Shown here piece by piece: positions 50,487 to 62,657 of a stretch of DNA of 64,000 nucleotides. A program made the position numbers and the translations under genes. Origin of the DNA: Aptenodytes patagonicus (taxonomy: Eukaryota > Chordata > Aves > Sphenisciformes > Spheniscidae); NCBI RefSeq assembly GCF_965638725.1, contig NC_134962.1, positions 7,013,501-7,077,500 on the forward strand. The letters are read 5' to 3'. Numbering within the stretch: position 1 is the first letter of the stretch; every line of letters starts with the position of its first letter. Below the pieces are notes generated by a model. The model had not been told where the DNA came from and searched no databases. It saw only the letters and a program-made list of their open reading frames with translations.

Positions 50487-51170
50487 TGTGGTGGGTTGAC
50501 CCCACACTTGGGGTGTGGCAAGAGCCACTCTCTCGCCCCCCTCCTCAACAAGAGGGAAAATAAAATGAAAAAGCTCATGGGTCAAGATAAAAAACAGAGA
50601 GAACCCTTACCAATTACTGTCGCAAGCAAAAGACACTTGATTTGCGGAAAACTAATCTAGTGTATTGACAATTCAAATAGATTTGGACGGTGAGAAACAC
50701 AGACAAAATTAAAACACCACCTCACTCCCCCCTTCTTCCCAGGCTTAACCTCTCTCCTTCATTCACCACTCCTCTACCTCCCACCCAATGCCCCGAGCAG
50801 CACGGAGGGCACGGGGAACAGGGGTTCCTCCCTGCAGCTCCTTCCCCCTCACACTTTTCTCCTGCTCCAGCCCAAGTCCTCCATGGGCCATGGGGGGGGA
50901 TCTCTGCTCCAGCACCTTGAGCGCCTCCTTGGGGATGGCAGGGCTGTTTCTCACACTTTTTCTCTCTCTCCAGGGCAGCATTTTGCCTTTTCTTACACCT
51001 GTTTTCACAGGGATGCCCCCAGCATCGCTGCCAGGCTCAGCTGTGGCTGCTGTGGGGCCATTGAGGAACCAGCCGGAACCGGCTGGAACCAGCACGGGGC
51101 AGCCCCTCACCTCTCCTCACACAGGCCCCTGCAGCCCGCTGCCAGCACCTGCGCACAGACACCCCATGCA
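50487..51170 (-). mobile_element. Solo LTR 3, avian ERV LTR on the minus strand, 684 bp
   Basis: The plus strand starts TGTGGTGGGTTGACCCCACA and ends CCCATGCA. A perfect 5-bp duplication GCAAG flanks it (50482-50486 and 51171-51175). Orientation is minus because, on that strand, it ends with the same type of block as LTRs 1 and 2: TTATCTTGACCCATGAG (50573-50589 on plus), then a pyrimidine-rich stretch and GGGGTCAACCCACCACA. The poly(A) site region on the minus strand reads TCAATACAC, a decayed form of AATAAA. I recognise it as an avian LTR family whose members are often longer and carry tandem GCTGGAGCAG-type repeats; this copy seems short in that middle section. It is GC-rich and generates the longest chance frames of the window on both strands. 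No retroviral genes adjoin it. Confidence 0.88.
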
Positions 51171-52649
51171 GCAAGTGAAATACAGACTTTGAGAAGCCAT
51201 AAAGGAAGGCTGCGTCTCTCCAGTGAGAGAATCTCTCAAACTGGAAGGGAAATTATAGCCGAAACCTGTCAAAACTTCCTCCCCACTCTTTGCTCTGTGA
51301 GGACCAGACCGCACCTACACGGCTGTATATACACGCAGGCTTACAACAGGATAGTCCCCCCACACCCATCCCAACCGCCCTCAGTACCAAGAGCTGGAAA
51401 AGGAGCTCATGAGGATAGAGTGGCTGTTTTGATGGGGAGCATGCGGAAATAATCATATGCAGAGCAATCTGTGCAAGGCAGCCCACACCCCTTGTCCACA
51501 GACCTCATGCAGGGCCATCGTTAATGAGCTCCCAGTCGTGGCACATGAGAAACTCCACCAGTGCTTCGAGGAGAGGAGGCAGGACACCTGCCTGCTGCAC
51601 ATATGGCCACTTTCTCCCAACAAAGGCAGGGAATGAAATTCAGCTGAGGACAGAACATGGAATGGCGTGGTTCAGAGAGCACAGTGCCCCAGTTCCACCA
51701 TTATTGGGAGAGGAAGAATAAGGCACGAGCTTCTGGCTGGTTCCTTCCACCCTGTAACACAAAGCACCCCAGAAAAGCCAGCATTTTACCCAGCACACGT
51801 CTCTGAGGACAAGAAGCTGTGCTTTGGTAAGTCTGCAGAGATGCTAAGGGTTGGATAAGGGCTGCATTGATGAGGCAGGAAGTTGAAGCATGGATCAGAA
51901 ATGCATGACTGCATGGAAAAATCGGAGGTGTACTGAGACAAGTGACCCTCTTGTATAATAAGGTGATGTGGTCCAGCACTGGAATGCAATGGAAAAGGGA
52001 GTCCCAGTCACATCCCTCCCCAGTTTGTAACCCTTGCACACAAGGGCTATCATATTTTGACATGACTCAGAATAGCTAACTACAGAGCAGGGATTAATCT
52101 GACTGCGCATCTCACCCCAGATACAGCATGAGTTTTGCATCTCCAAGAAGGCTGGATTAATAGCAGCAGCCAGCAACATCACTGTCACAACAAGTTAGTG
52201 CTGCCAAGAGAAGTAACAGGAAGAATAACCTCTATACTACAGAGGCTTACAAAATGGTTCAACCCAGCGGCATCGCTAGGCAGTGTTTTAGCCCAGCAGT
52301 GACTCACCATAAATGCTCACATGCTCCTCATGGGCTGGAAAACACAGTGGAAGTCTCCCCTTGGCAAGTCCTGCAACAGCCCCTCTGCAGCCAGGCTGCA
52401 GTTGGCACAGCCTGGAAGAGCAGTTGTGCATCTTGCCCTCAGCTTCTTCCCTCCCCAGGGATGCAATTTCCTACCTGCCCTGGTGACTCTGGATTTTAAC
52501 CCTGATGGAAGAAAGAGTCTGGGCCTCGGGGGGCGGGGAGGTTAGGTACATATTTTTGAGAAGGGTCTACATTCTTTAACACCTTTCCCTTGTATTGTAA
52601 AGGTCAGCTAACACATGCCAGAGGGAATGCTCTCCTTTCATAGTGATTT

Positions 52650-52669
52650 AAAAAAAAAAAAAAAAAAAA
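52650..52669 (+). repeat. Poly-A run of 20
   Basis: Twenty A residues followed by GAGAGAGAAAG. No recognisable retroposed body precedes it. Confidence 0.85.
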
Positions 52670-55388
52670 GAGAGAGAAAGACATTTAGTTCTTTACATTA
52701 TTTGCTCAGTTCAGGCTTCGTAAGTTTTCAGGTTTCTTCCTCAGACACAAGAGTCTTCTTTCCTTCAAACTGCTCTTTTGGATAAACTGGGAACCACAAC
52801 TTTTGCTGTTTACAAAGTACTTGGGACACAGTCCCAAAGTTGCCTGCATATGACAGTCTTTCAAGCCTCAGAAATAAGTACAGGACACAAGAGTCAACTA
52901 AAGAGATTTTCAGCAGCCAGACATCAAATCACCAGCTCCAGGAATCAGCTCTCACAGCCCACAGCATCAGCACAGACTGGTTTGCTTGACTCGTTATTAT
53001 AATGTGGCTCATTAAACTCCCAAGAGAGGATGTTCCACAACATCCCAGCTCCAGCACATCATGCAATAACCATTTCCACCTTTCTGAGTGGAAGGTGTGT
53101 TGACACCCCTAAACACACACTGATCCAGGCCATATTTAGGGTTCAGGGAACTGCATGTAGGAACCACAATAAAAGTCATCTTTTCTTGTGTCATCCTGAT
53201 AACAGCAGTATAATCACACAGCCCATCCTGGATCTGTGCAGGGACACACTTCAAAAGGCAGGGATATAAACCCCAGGGAAGACGGGAAGAAAGGGAGGAA
53301 AGAAGCAGAAAAACATAGAGATACAGTGCAGCAAGTTAAATGAGCCATATTAGCAGAGGCATGGAGCTATTCCTCCATGCAATCCTCTTTCAACATGTTT
53401 GTGTATTTCCTTTTTTTCCTGTTTTTAAGTTTGCACCCTGGTACAAGGCAGGAGATTTCCTCCTCCCCGACTAGTAATTTTATGAGGCTTATTTCATAAG
53501 AGATGTGAAAGGGGAGGGGGGAGGAGAAGAGTCATAATAAAAATTTTAAAAAGTTAAAATTTTTCACCAGACACAAGTCCAGTTCCTTGTACAACCACTT
53601 TTTATTGGCCATGCTGACAGTACAGATTTCCTGTCGGTGGCACTTTTCACCCCAGGACCACAGTGCAGGCCCATTCACACCCCTCACAACTCTCCTATGG
53701 CAAGCAGCTATTTGCCATTTCAGACACGTCTTCTTGATCTGCAAAGTGCTTAGGTACTTCACTGCTTTTTATTTCAGTAACAGTTAGAGGCCCTAAATAC
53801 GTGCCTGATCTGACCACAGATGCTTCAGATATAGCTTACTGTAACGTGACACAAATTTACATCTTCTGCATCCAGAGCAAGCAGCTGCCACTGCCTTTCC
53901 CTCTGCACAAAGGGATGAATACACCCATGTACATGGGCATAGCCATGGACACCATTGCCAAGTCCTGGGGAAAAGCTGAAGACCACAACTTTGGGAGTCC
54001 TGCAGGGAGTGGTTGAGTGAGAGATTAGTAAGCCAAACCCTGCTAAAACAAAGCCTCTCAGGAAATCCAATACTGCCTCTCATTCAAGTCTTTTCATCAC
54101 CTACAAGTACAGGGCTGTGCTGGAAGCAGTTTGGTTGGTTCAGTTAAACCAGCTATTAAAATCATAGCCAGTTCCTTAAGCAACAGCTGAAAATAACTTC
54201 CAGCCAGCTCTGATGCCCAGCCTGGCCACCCTGTTCCCAGAGAGGGAGCTGGGCACCTGCCCTGCCACAGCCCAGGAGCCCCATGTGCCCCCAAGTTTCA
54301 CACTTTTAGGGGAGCAGATAACTTAATTTCCAAGCCCACATTTATATCCAGACAGAAGGGACATTTTTTGCCTTCTGCCCTCCCCAAAGTGGTGAATTTC
54401 TCTGGTTTTTTTTTTTTTTGGATGCAGCAGCTGTAGCTAATGAGGTCCATGGCCATAGCTACACTCCGGGATATTTATCAGACTTTCACAAGCACCAGCC
54501 AGCATTTCCTAATGCATCGCAGCAGAGACAATGTCCAAGCTTTGCAATTTCCTGGAATTTTTTCCCCTCACCTCCACATATTTTTCCACTAAAGAACTTG
54601 TGCAGGATTAGCCCCTATGGGAAGCAGTAAGCCCAGCGCAGGAGGCACATACAGCTGAACAATAAGTCATCAGCAGACTCATCCACATGGCGGCCTTTGC
54701 ACGAAATCCACACGCTCCCAGTGAGCCAGCACTGGCCATGTCTGCAAGTAAGGTACATTTCTGGAGATCACAGGCCATTTACTGACCTCTGCATTAGCAT
54801 CCGAGTCACCCACTGTAATTAAGCAAAGTAAGAACGCCTTGGTTTTGTGACTCGACAAGCTTTGGCAACCCTCTCCACGCCACAGCCCTGCTGCGGAAGG
54901 AGGGTTTTCTCCTACGTGTGGCATCCAACAGGTTTGGAGAAATAGCTCCTTCAAAAGGAATGAGTTTCCCCGTCACTGGTCCAATACTCGCTTTCTGTTT
55001 ATGGTCCTACCTCTGGGTTGTTGTTTTCCCCAAGTACACTATGACAGATTTCCAAATTAGACGGTCACCCTTGAAATCGTTTCAATCCCAATTACTGATA
55101 CAGCCATTTTGGAAACCACAGGTTTCTGATAACCCATTTTTGTAAAGCTCTTTCACCTATTTTCTTCCCTTTTATGCAAAAAGAAAAAAAAGTTTCCTCA
55201 GTTTTAATCTTGTAAAACACATTATGCAAATGTATGGGTTTTATGTAAGATGATGGCCTGCAGCCATATCACCCCTGGCCCCGGCTGTGATCTCGTTAGA
55301 TCTCCCAGCCCGAACAGGCTGGGGCCTGCTCAGCACTGGCTGCAAGACCTCCAGAGCGAGCCAGGTGCTGCCGAGAGCCAGGCGGTGA

Positions 55389-55405
55389 TTCAGTAGGTGG
55401 CCCCC
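55389..55405 (+). promoter_or_regulatory. CTCF-like motif, plus strand
   Basis: TCAGTAGGTGGCCCC against CCASYAGRKGGCRSY fits 13 of 15 positions. It sits inside the GC-rich block at 55250-55560. Orientation is opposite to the matches near 46 kb. Confidence 0.4.
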
Positions 55406-58400
55406 GCCGCTGTGAGTCAGCACCCACGGGGTGCCTGAGCACGACCCACCCGCTGCAGCTGGGGTAGAGCCCAGGTCCCCATGAGCACAGGCTTCGGAGC
55501 ATCCCCGCATCTGTCACTGCCCGCACATCACAGCTCAGAGGGCAAAGCGCTTCCAAGGTGAAAACCTTGAGGTTTTCAACAAAGTGACAAGGGAGAACGT
55601 TTACTGTGTCCTGAACAACCCAGGCACACAGTGCTGTTTGAAGCAATCCAAACAGCTGATCATGCTTTCTGCCCCCCCAGTGTCTTGAGCTACATGAGAA
55701 AAATGAATGGAAAGGAAATACCGTAATTGATTTAACACGTTTCTCTCACCTTTTTAGCTAGCACCCAATGACACATTCCCATCTTTACCTTTCTGATGCA
55801 ATTTGCTACACCATACCTTGCTGGCAAATATGGAAAAAAAAAAAAGGATTTATTTTAGCTACACTTATGTTGCTTTTTAACACCACAATCACACAACTCC
55901 TGAAAAATAGCAGGCAGAGATCATTTTTACTTCAAACGTTAACAAAGATCACTGATCACTTTGAATCCTTCCCCCAGTCTAGCAGTTTTTCTGGAGTGAA
56001 TCCTTGGAAACACTCTCTGCAGGGAAGTTAACAGGAGTGCCTCACAACAGCCTTACCAGGACCTTATCAACTTTTATCTTCCACCAGACAAAGCCACTAA
56101 GTACAGGCGTTTATTTGCGAGGACAATACAAAGATTTCCTACTATTGGAGCTAGAAAACAGTACTTGAGGCTCTGAAGGGGAGACCCTACCGTTTACCTA
56201 AAAGCATGCATAATTTTCCTCCTCCTTTAACGTCTTCACAACGACCTCATACACATGCAGATGTACCCTGTCTACAGCCACTGTACACGCTGTTATCAGA
56301 CACCCACAGCAGACGAAGGAGAAGCCTTACCTTTGCTGGAGCGGTGGTGCTGGCAAGTACCAGGGAAGGAGCTCAGCCTAACAGTGCTCAGAAAGAAGCG
56401 TTTCAGGCTCGAATCTGCTGCACTGCTGAAGTCAATCAGCCCAAAACCCAGCTGATCCCCCTCACTTAATCGGATGACCTCATAGCCTAATTTCTAAATG
56501 TGCTTTAGCCTGGGCTTCTAGGAACTTGTGTGTGAGGTCTGGAAAACAGTAACCTCTTCAGTAAGGCAAAAATGGTAGCTCTAAAGTAATACCTCTGTCC
56601 ACATTACATCTTTGCCTGAGTCACATTAACTGGTTACAGTCTATTTAAAAGCTATAAATTTTTAACTTAATATAATAAGACCTCAGCTGTGAAAGGGCTT
56701 TTTCCTCTTATGAGGGCAGGGCCAGAACCCGTCTGCACTGATGTTTTCAATAATATCCCCACTGGGGTTTCTTGTTCAAGGTTGTAAAGAACCAGAGCCT
56801 TGTCCAATGCGCTTCTGGTAGTATAGAAAATACCCAGATTTGGGCTTAAATCCCAAAGGTTACTTGGCTTTGGGGTCTTCAAGTAAGAACCCCCTGCTGA
56901 GAGGTTTGGTGGTCATTGCTTTCTTAGGACACCCAAGGATAGATGTCTAAATACTGGACAGTGACTTCTGGCAGTTTAGGACCTGCCCTAGGTCTCACTG
57001 ACACATTGAGCCATCTGGCTTCCTTTGAACCTACGTGCACCTTGATCTCTGAAAACGCACGGTTTCTCGGCATCTCCAGCTCTGAATATCCTCCAGCTTC
57101 TCTCATGTTTTCTCTGGGTTTCACCACACCTTAGCCTTAAATATAGAGCACCGTTTGGGGGTAATTAGAGATTCTTAATTAATTAGAGTTATAGATTTAA
57201 GGATTCAAAGCTTGACAAATGAGCTCAGGTAAATTTTGCTGCAAGAGTTGGAGAAAATTACTGGTCCCAGGTACCTGCCCTACTGCTCTGCTGGAGGTTA
57301 ATTACTGTTTCTCTTGCACAGCCAAAACCACGTGTGCCTCCATCCCAGCTGCTCCAGCTCACAGTCCAGCACCCAGCTCAGCTCCGGCATCATCCAGCCA
57401 CCAGGCTGCACCAAGGCACAGACTGCGCTTTACCTCTGCCCCTCTGTCCTCCAGCAGACACGGCGGAGGACGACCCCATACCTGCAGCCCTGGCAGCAGG
57501 GCCCATGGCTGCAGGTCTTTTCCTTCGCCCCTTGTGGCTTTTTCAAGTCTGTGGGCCTGACACAACGTAAGGGACATCTTACTACCTCACAAAGGCAAAA
57601 TAATGCATTTCACTCAGTATGCCTCAAAATCTGCACTGTTCATGTGGTTTGGGGGTGGGTGGTTTTTTTTTTCCCTTCTCTTTGGAGTTGATGTGATACA
57701 AAGGAGGAAGGACAGGATGAGGACCTGGCAGAAGTGGTTTCTGCTCCCAGATAGACACTGTACTACCGGAGGGCTGCAATCGAACATTTTCCCTTCTCTC
57801 TGCTTTAGCATCCCTGTCTATAACAAGGGAGCTGTCATCATTTTAGACCACTTTCTGTTGTTACTGAAGAACTTTTTCAATTGACTAGAAATCAGGTTTT
57901 TATTGCAGTGATCAGCTGAAAAACGCTACCTTTCAGATCCTTTTAAACTGCTACTTTTCCCCCAGTTTTATGCAGATTGACCTGGAAATATAAGGTCTAA
58001 AGCTCACCTAAAAGATCACTTATGTTATTTTGTTCATTGTAGGTCTCTGAACTTTCTGCTATATTAATAAACAGGTGTTTGAGTTTTATGGTAGAGAGAG
58101 CAAGTGTCTGTATGATTACATGGTTTTAATTTTAAATTATGGGTAAAACTGTAGATCAAATGGAATATTCAGAGAATGTGTCATGGAATAGTAGTAGCCT
58201 GTGTGCAAGGCCTTCACAAGAACCAGTTAAAAAGGGCTGTTTAGCCAAAAGAGAGGAAAAATGGATTATTTGTGGCCAGCCCTTACACAACAATGGCCCA
58301 TGGAAACCAGCTGGAACATCCTTGTAAGACATGAAAGAACATCCAGTGAATGCAAAATGGCATCTGAAACTGCGAGAAAGCTTATTTATATAACCCTGTG

Positions 58401-61400
58401 AAAGTGAAAATGAAAGGAGAAAGCAGCAAATGATACAGAACAGGATTTAACAATTTGTTAAGAATATGGTTCCAGCATAGGCCCCGTGTAATTTTGACAG
58501 AGGTGGTCATCCATGCAGCTACGTGGATAATGTGACGTTAGGCAATAGGCAGCAGCAATAGCCAGGCACCATAGAAATGTTGTGACAGACCACAACTGGT
58601 CTGGATAACGCACAGATTTTGCAAAGACATGGTGTATCTGGCTGCGGCCAGGCTTCAAGAACAAATTCTCATTTGCATGGTTCCATATGCATTTCCTGTG
58701 GCTCACCACCAGGCCTTGGGTCACAATCCCAGGGGACCCCAGAGCGCACGGCAAAACTGGGGCCAGGTTCCCCGTACAAAAACCTGCAAACGTCAATGAA
58801 CAGAAACATGTTATACTTTGCAGATTTCTTTTAGTGAGAGGGAAGCATCTTTGCCCCTAACCCCACAATGTTCTTTTAGTGAAGTTACAGTTTTAGGACA
58901 AAATTTTAACGGCACCCTATTTTTTTTTCCTTTAAAAAAAATAAATTAAAAAAAAAAAAATCAAGCTGTCATTGCAGAACATGTCCCAGAAGGCAGCCCA
59001 AGCCCACTGCCAGGACCGAGGCTGCACACATTAGGCCAAAATAACTACAAGGATGTACATAAACACTGCACGCGGGAAAAAAATAGAGAAGGGCCGCAAC
59101 AAATAAGCACAGCAGACTATCATGCAAGTTAGACCCATTTCAAGATGCATTGCCGAGTTTATTCATATTGCAAAAGTCTGAGGGAGCAGAGGAACAGACA
59201 GCAGTAGGGCTGCAGCCAAAAGAGACAGGGTGAGATGAACCATTTGTAAATAACAGTGAAAAAAGTGAAGGGTAAAGCAAAAACTGAGAGTCAAAAATGA
59301 AGTTAACTGAAGTCAGTTACTAAATTAAGACAGAAGTTCATTCTTTTTCCTTGTTTTCCTATATATTACTAGTTTTACATCTGAAGCTGTGAACAAAAAA
59401 ATTATTTTTAAACTGAAAGCAACACTGCCATGAAGTCAGATGATTTCATGAGCTGGGGCTTTGAATAATCATCAGGTTTGTAATTAATAATCTGTAACCA
59501 TCAGGTTGCCTGTCAGGTAATAGGGTTGCAAAGGCCATGCCCTCAGCTGCCGCAGGTGGAAGGAAGCAGCATTGCTGCCTGCCACGGCTCCAGCACTGCC
59601 TGGGAAGACCCCAGCGTCCCCTGATGCCCAGCTGCTGCTGATGGCCAAGTGAGGGATGGTTGAAATATTTTCTTTTTCCACAAGCTGTTTTTATACTGAG
59701 TGACATGAATTCAACTATTTTGTGGGTACATATCAAATAACATTTTTGCAGAAGGGCAATACTTAAAATGATCCATTTCAACTTCAGAATTTTTACTTTT
59801 AAATCCTAATAGCTTAAAGTAATTTTCCTTTATATGAAGACCAAACCCATTATTTTTCTGGGAGAAGGGCAAGGGATGAGATTGGACAGAGTCATTTGAA
59901 TGTTCCATTTTCAAAGGAAATGAAAAGTGGAACTTTAGAGGAGTCTTACATTAGAACTTTTTCTTTTAGCCGGCCCGGGAATAGCATATGTAAAAGCAGT
60001 AAAAAGCATGAAATTTTGAGGATCAGGAAAAAAGCAAATACCTTCCTGTGTGTTCAGATAACTCTGTGCTTTTTATATTTCCCAAGAAGTTACTAATCTA
60101 TTAACATTTTCCTTAAGATTAATAATTTTGGATGACAGACAAGTTCAGGTCAGAGTTTAACTGTTCTCTTCAGTGAATGGAGCAGAAGACAGTGTTCTTG
60201 TTTCATATTACTGCCACAGCTTATAAGGTAGTTGAGCCTCAAACTAATGTACCATCTAAAACATACAGTAGAGGAAAAGCATTAAGGTAATGGAAACTCA
60301 GCATTTCTAATGTTCCAAACATATAAATAGAACCCGAGTCAGTACATTAGACAATTGACTGGCTTTGCTTGAACGCACGCAGGAATAAATGGAAACATCC
60401 TTATTTCCTATCCCAAGGGGCAATTATTTCAGAGCCTGGTTTTGTGCATTAATAAAAAGCAAGATTCCATTGTCTGGTAGCTAAAATTTCTTACTATATA
60501 TGCTGTATAAGCAGTCCAGCAGCAGAAACAGAAGAAAAACTCAGAACTCTAGCATGACATTCTCTGAACGAGCTCTTACCATACCTCGCATATTTCTGTG
60601 TGTATCTATAATCAATAAAAGTATATTATCAGAATGGTATAGTTTGTATATTTTAGAAGTTCTGTTAGCTATTACATGTCCTGGCTGCGCTTGTGTCTAC
60701 AGATGGTCCAAAATGCTTATTTCTGAAATGCTACAATGAGTCTAACAAATGCAAAGACTGGAATTTCACACCTCTTTAGGAGAGCAGCCGACTGGACTGC
60801 AACTCAAAAACCAGCTTTCTCCCAGCTCACCACTGATACATTCACGCATTTCTTTGAGCTTCCCTTTCCGTTCTTCTCCCTGCACACCTTCAGTAGTTTG
60901 CCTTTACCCTTTAGAGGAAAAATAATGGGAACATAAGAACTTATAAACAAAGAATTCAGAAATTGTACATATTGCCTCTTCTCCACATCTGTGAAAGAAA
61001 CACATTGCCATGATGTGAACGACATTCTTACTCACAGTTATGTCCAGTGTCATCATTCATAATGTTTGCCCTAGCCACATGCCTGACGGACTAATCAGGT
61101 GTTGAAATGCCAAGGACAGAATAAAGCCTAGGTTCATGTTTTTCCTGTTTTAGAAAGCACTGAAAAAGCACTTTTTTTTCCAGGAAGGTTTGCTTGGTTA
61201 TTTTGCATCCGAGGCACTGAATGCCACTGAAAGCTTCAGATCCTGCCTCACCACTACTGCACAGAATACTTTGGGGACTTCCTGCAAAATGCCATAAACT
61301 TCCTCAAATCAGTAAAATTGGGCTGAAACCAGATGGGACACTATCAAATTTCACATGCCAGGATTTTGCAAATATTTGTCATTAGAGACAGATTATTCTA

Positions 61401-61476
61401 ATAAAGTCAGATTCACTAGAAGACAAAGCTGGTAGGATTGATTTTTATTTAAAGGAAGTCTTGCAGTTTGTGTTTA

Positions 61477-61500
61477 AGCTGCCTACTTAAATAGGCAGCT
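61477..61500. repeat. 9-bp perfect hairpin downstream of TFAP2C
   Basis: AGCTGCCTA (61477-61485), loop CTTAAA, then TAGGCAGCT (61492-61500). It lies about 230 bp beyond the predicted TFAP2C cleavage site, and just beyond the AATAAA at 61444-61449 when read from the gene's side. Confidence 0.85.
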
Positions 61501-61650
61501 AGCATGATAATGACATCTTAAGGAAAAAAAAAAAAAGATTCTTGGAGGTACACAACGTGTTTAATTGAAACCATTAGTTTTACTGGCAAACAGCGTCATA
61601 TTTCTGTTCTGTTAATCTGAACAAAGTGCTGCAATTATGACTCAATACAT

Positions 61651-61665
61651 AGTGTCCTCTAGTGC
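61651..61665 (-). promoter_or_regulatory. CTCF-like motif just past TFAP2C poly(A) site
   Basis: The minus strand reads GCACTAGAGGACACT, 13 of 15 positions against the core; G for the first C and A for G in GGC are the mismatches. It lies about 70 bp beyond the predicted cleavage site. Confidence 0.3.
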
Positions 61666-61750
61666 TACTTGCCCCCCATTCCCGAAGTATAGAAAGAAAA
61701 CAAAACTGTTTTCAGTTAACAAAACATTCCATGCTTCTATCCAGAATACT

Positions 61751-61756
61751 TTTATT
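61751..61756 (-). terminator. Main predicted poly(A) signal of TFAP2C
   Basis: The plus strand reads tttatt, which is AATAAA in the gene's sense. A CA lies about 19 nt downstream (61732-61733), followed by U/GU-rich DNA and a G6 run. This is the best-formed polyadenylation region on this strand between the stop codon and 61440. Confidence 0.65.
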
Positions 61757-62115
61757 ATATGGTTATCATATACATCAGAATTATATTGGGAACATTTACA
61801 AATATGTAAAGATAGTTCAGAACCTCCATTATTCACATACACACTAACTCACACACTCATTTTGCATGTCTAGTTAGTTATCAGGTGAATGATGCACAAA
61901 ATTATTGCTTTGTGAACATACACCTCAGATTAGATTAATCTTCAGTGGCAAGAATTGAGATATTTAAAAAAAAAAACCAAGTCTTAAATACCCTGTATAA
62001 CATACCTCTGCATAAACCTAAAGATATGTTTAGCTTACCCATTACCTTTGAAATACTTACCAAAATTAAAATTTGAAACCCATTTATAAAAAAAAAGTAT
62101 TAAAAAGTTCACCAT

Positions 62116-62158
62116 TATTTACAAATCCGATTAAATTACACATAAATAAATATTTACA
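62116..62158 (-). promoter_or_regulatory. Paired Pumilio elements and AU-rich element in TFAP2C 3' UTR
   Basis: Read in the transcript sense there are two exact UGUAAAUA octamers, at 62151-62158 and 62116-62123, with starts 35 nt apart. UGUANAUA is the consensus bound by Pumilio (PUF) proteins. Directly after the first is UAUUUAUUUAUG with overlapping AUUUA pentamers (62141-62154), the class of element bound by ARE-binding proteins. The motifs are seen directly; their use in regulation is inferred. Confidence 0.5.
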
Positions 62159-62657
62159 TTCAACACACTGCTTCCCTTAATACACATAAAGCCTCCCTGG
62201 AAATATTTTTTGGCCTTAATAGGCAAAAAAAAATTTTTTTTCAAAAAAAGTTATGTGCCTATTCTTTCAAGTTTCCCCCCCAATTTAAAAACAAGACAAT
62301 ATAAATATATGAATAAAGCTGCAATATCCTTAGACACAGAAAGTGAATTTTCTAAAAGCATTTTCATTTTGAACTATTCCTTGTTAAAAAAATATCAAGA
62401 TAATATCCACTGCAGCCAACATTACTGCAGTTTTTAAAAGCCTGAATATTTCCATAAAAATAAGCATGTCAAATGCTATCAGATAACTTTTAAGTCTAGC
62501 AGGATTTTAGTACTCTCCTATGGTAATCCGAAAATAAAGAAAAAAACCCCACAAACAAAACAATACAAAAAAAACCCCCCACAGAATAATCTTACTATTT
62601 TCGGGTGTTTATAAAAAATTTTAATGTACATAAATCTATACCATTGTTTAATACTGC

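Larger units (their letters stand above)
51176..61650. other. Intergenic DNA on the TFAP2C-proximal side
   Basis: It contains a GC-rich block at 55250-55560, an octamer ATTTGCAT at 58671-58678, A runs (52650, 58937-58960) and the hairpin at 61477. Open frames of up to 125 codons (for example 57314-57691) lack any recognisable family or splice context. Confidence 0.65.

Noticed and set aside
50763..51110. 115-codon minus-strand frame inside LTR 3
   Set aside because: It lies wholly in the LTR, with no gag or accessory gene similarity. LTRs of this GC content often have chance frames.
50883..51452. 189-codon plus-strand open frame, the longest in the window
   Set aside because: It runs antisense through LTR 3 and past its end into unrelated flank. 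The openness follows from GC content, and the predicted sequence resembles no family.
57314..57691. 125-codon frame near 57.5 kb
   Set aside because: Overlapping long frames exist on both strands, it has no domain similarity, and a poly-T tract is read as phenylalanine.
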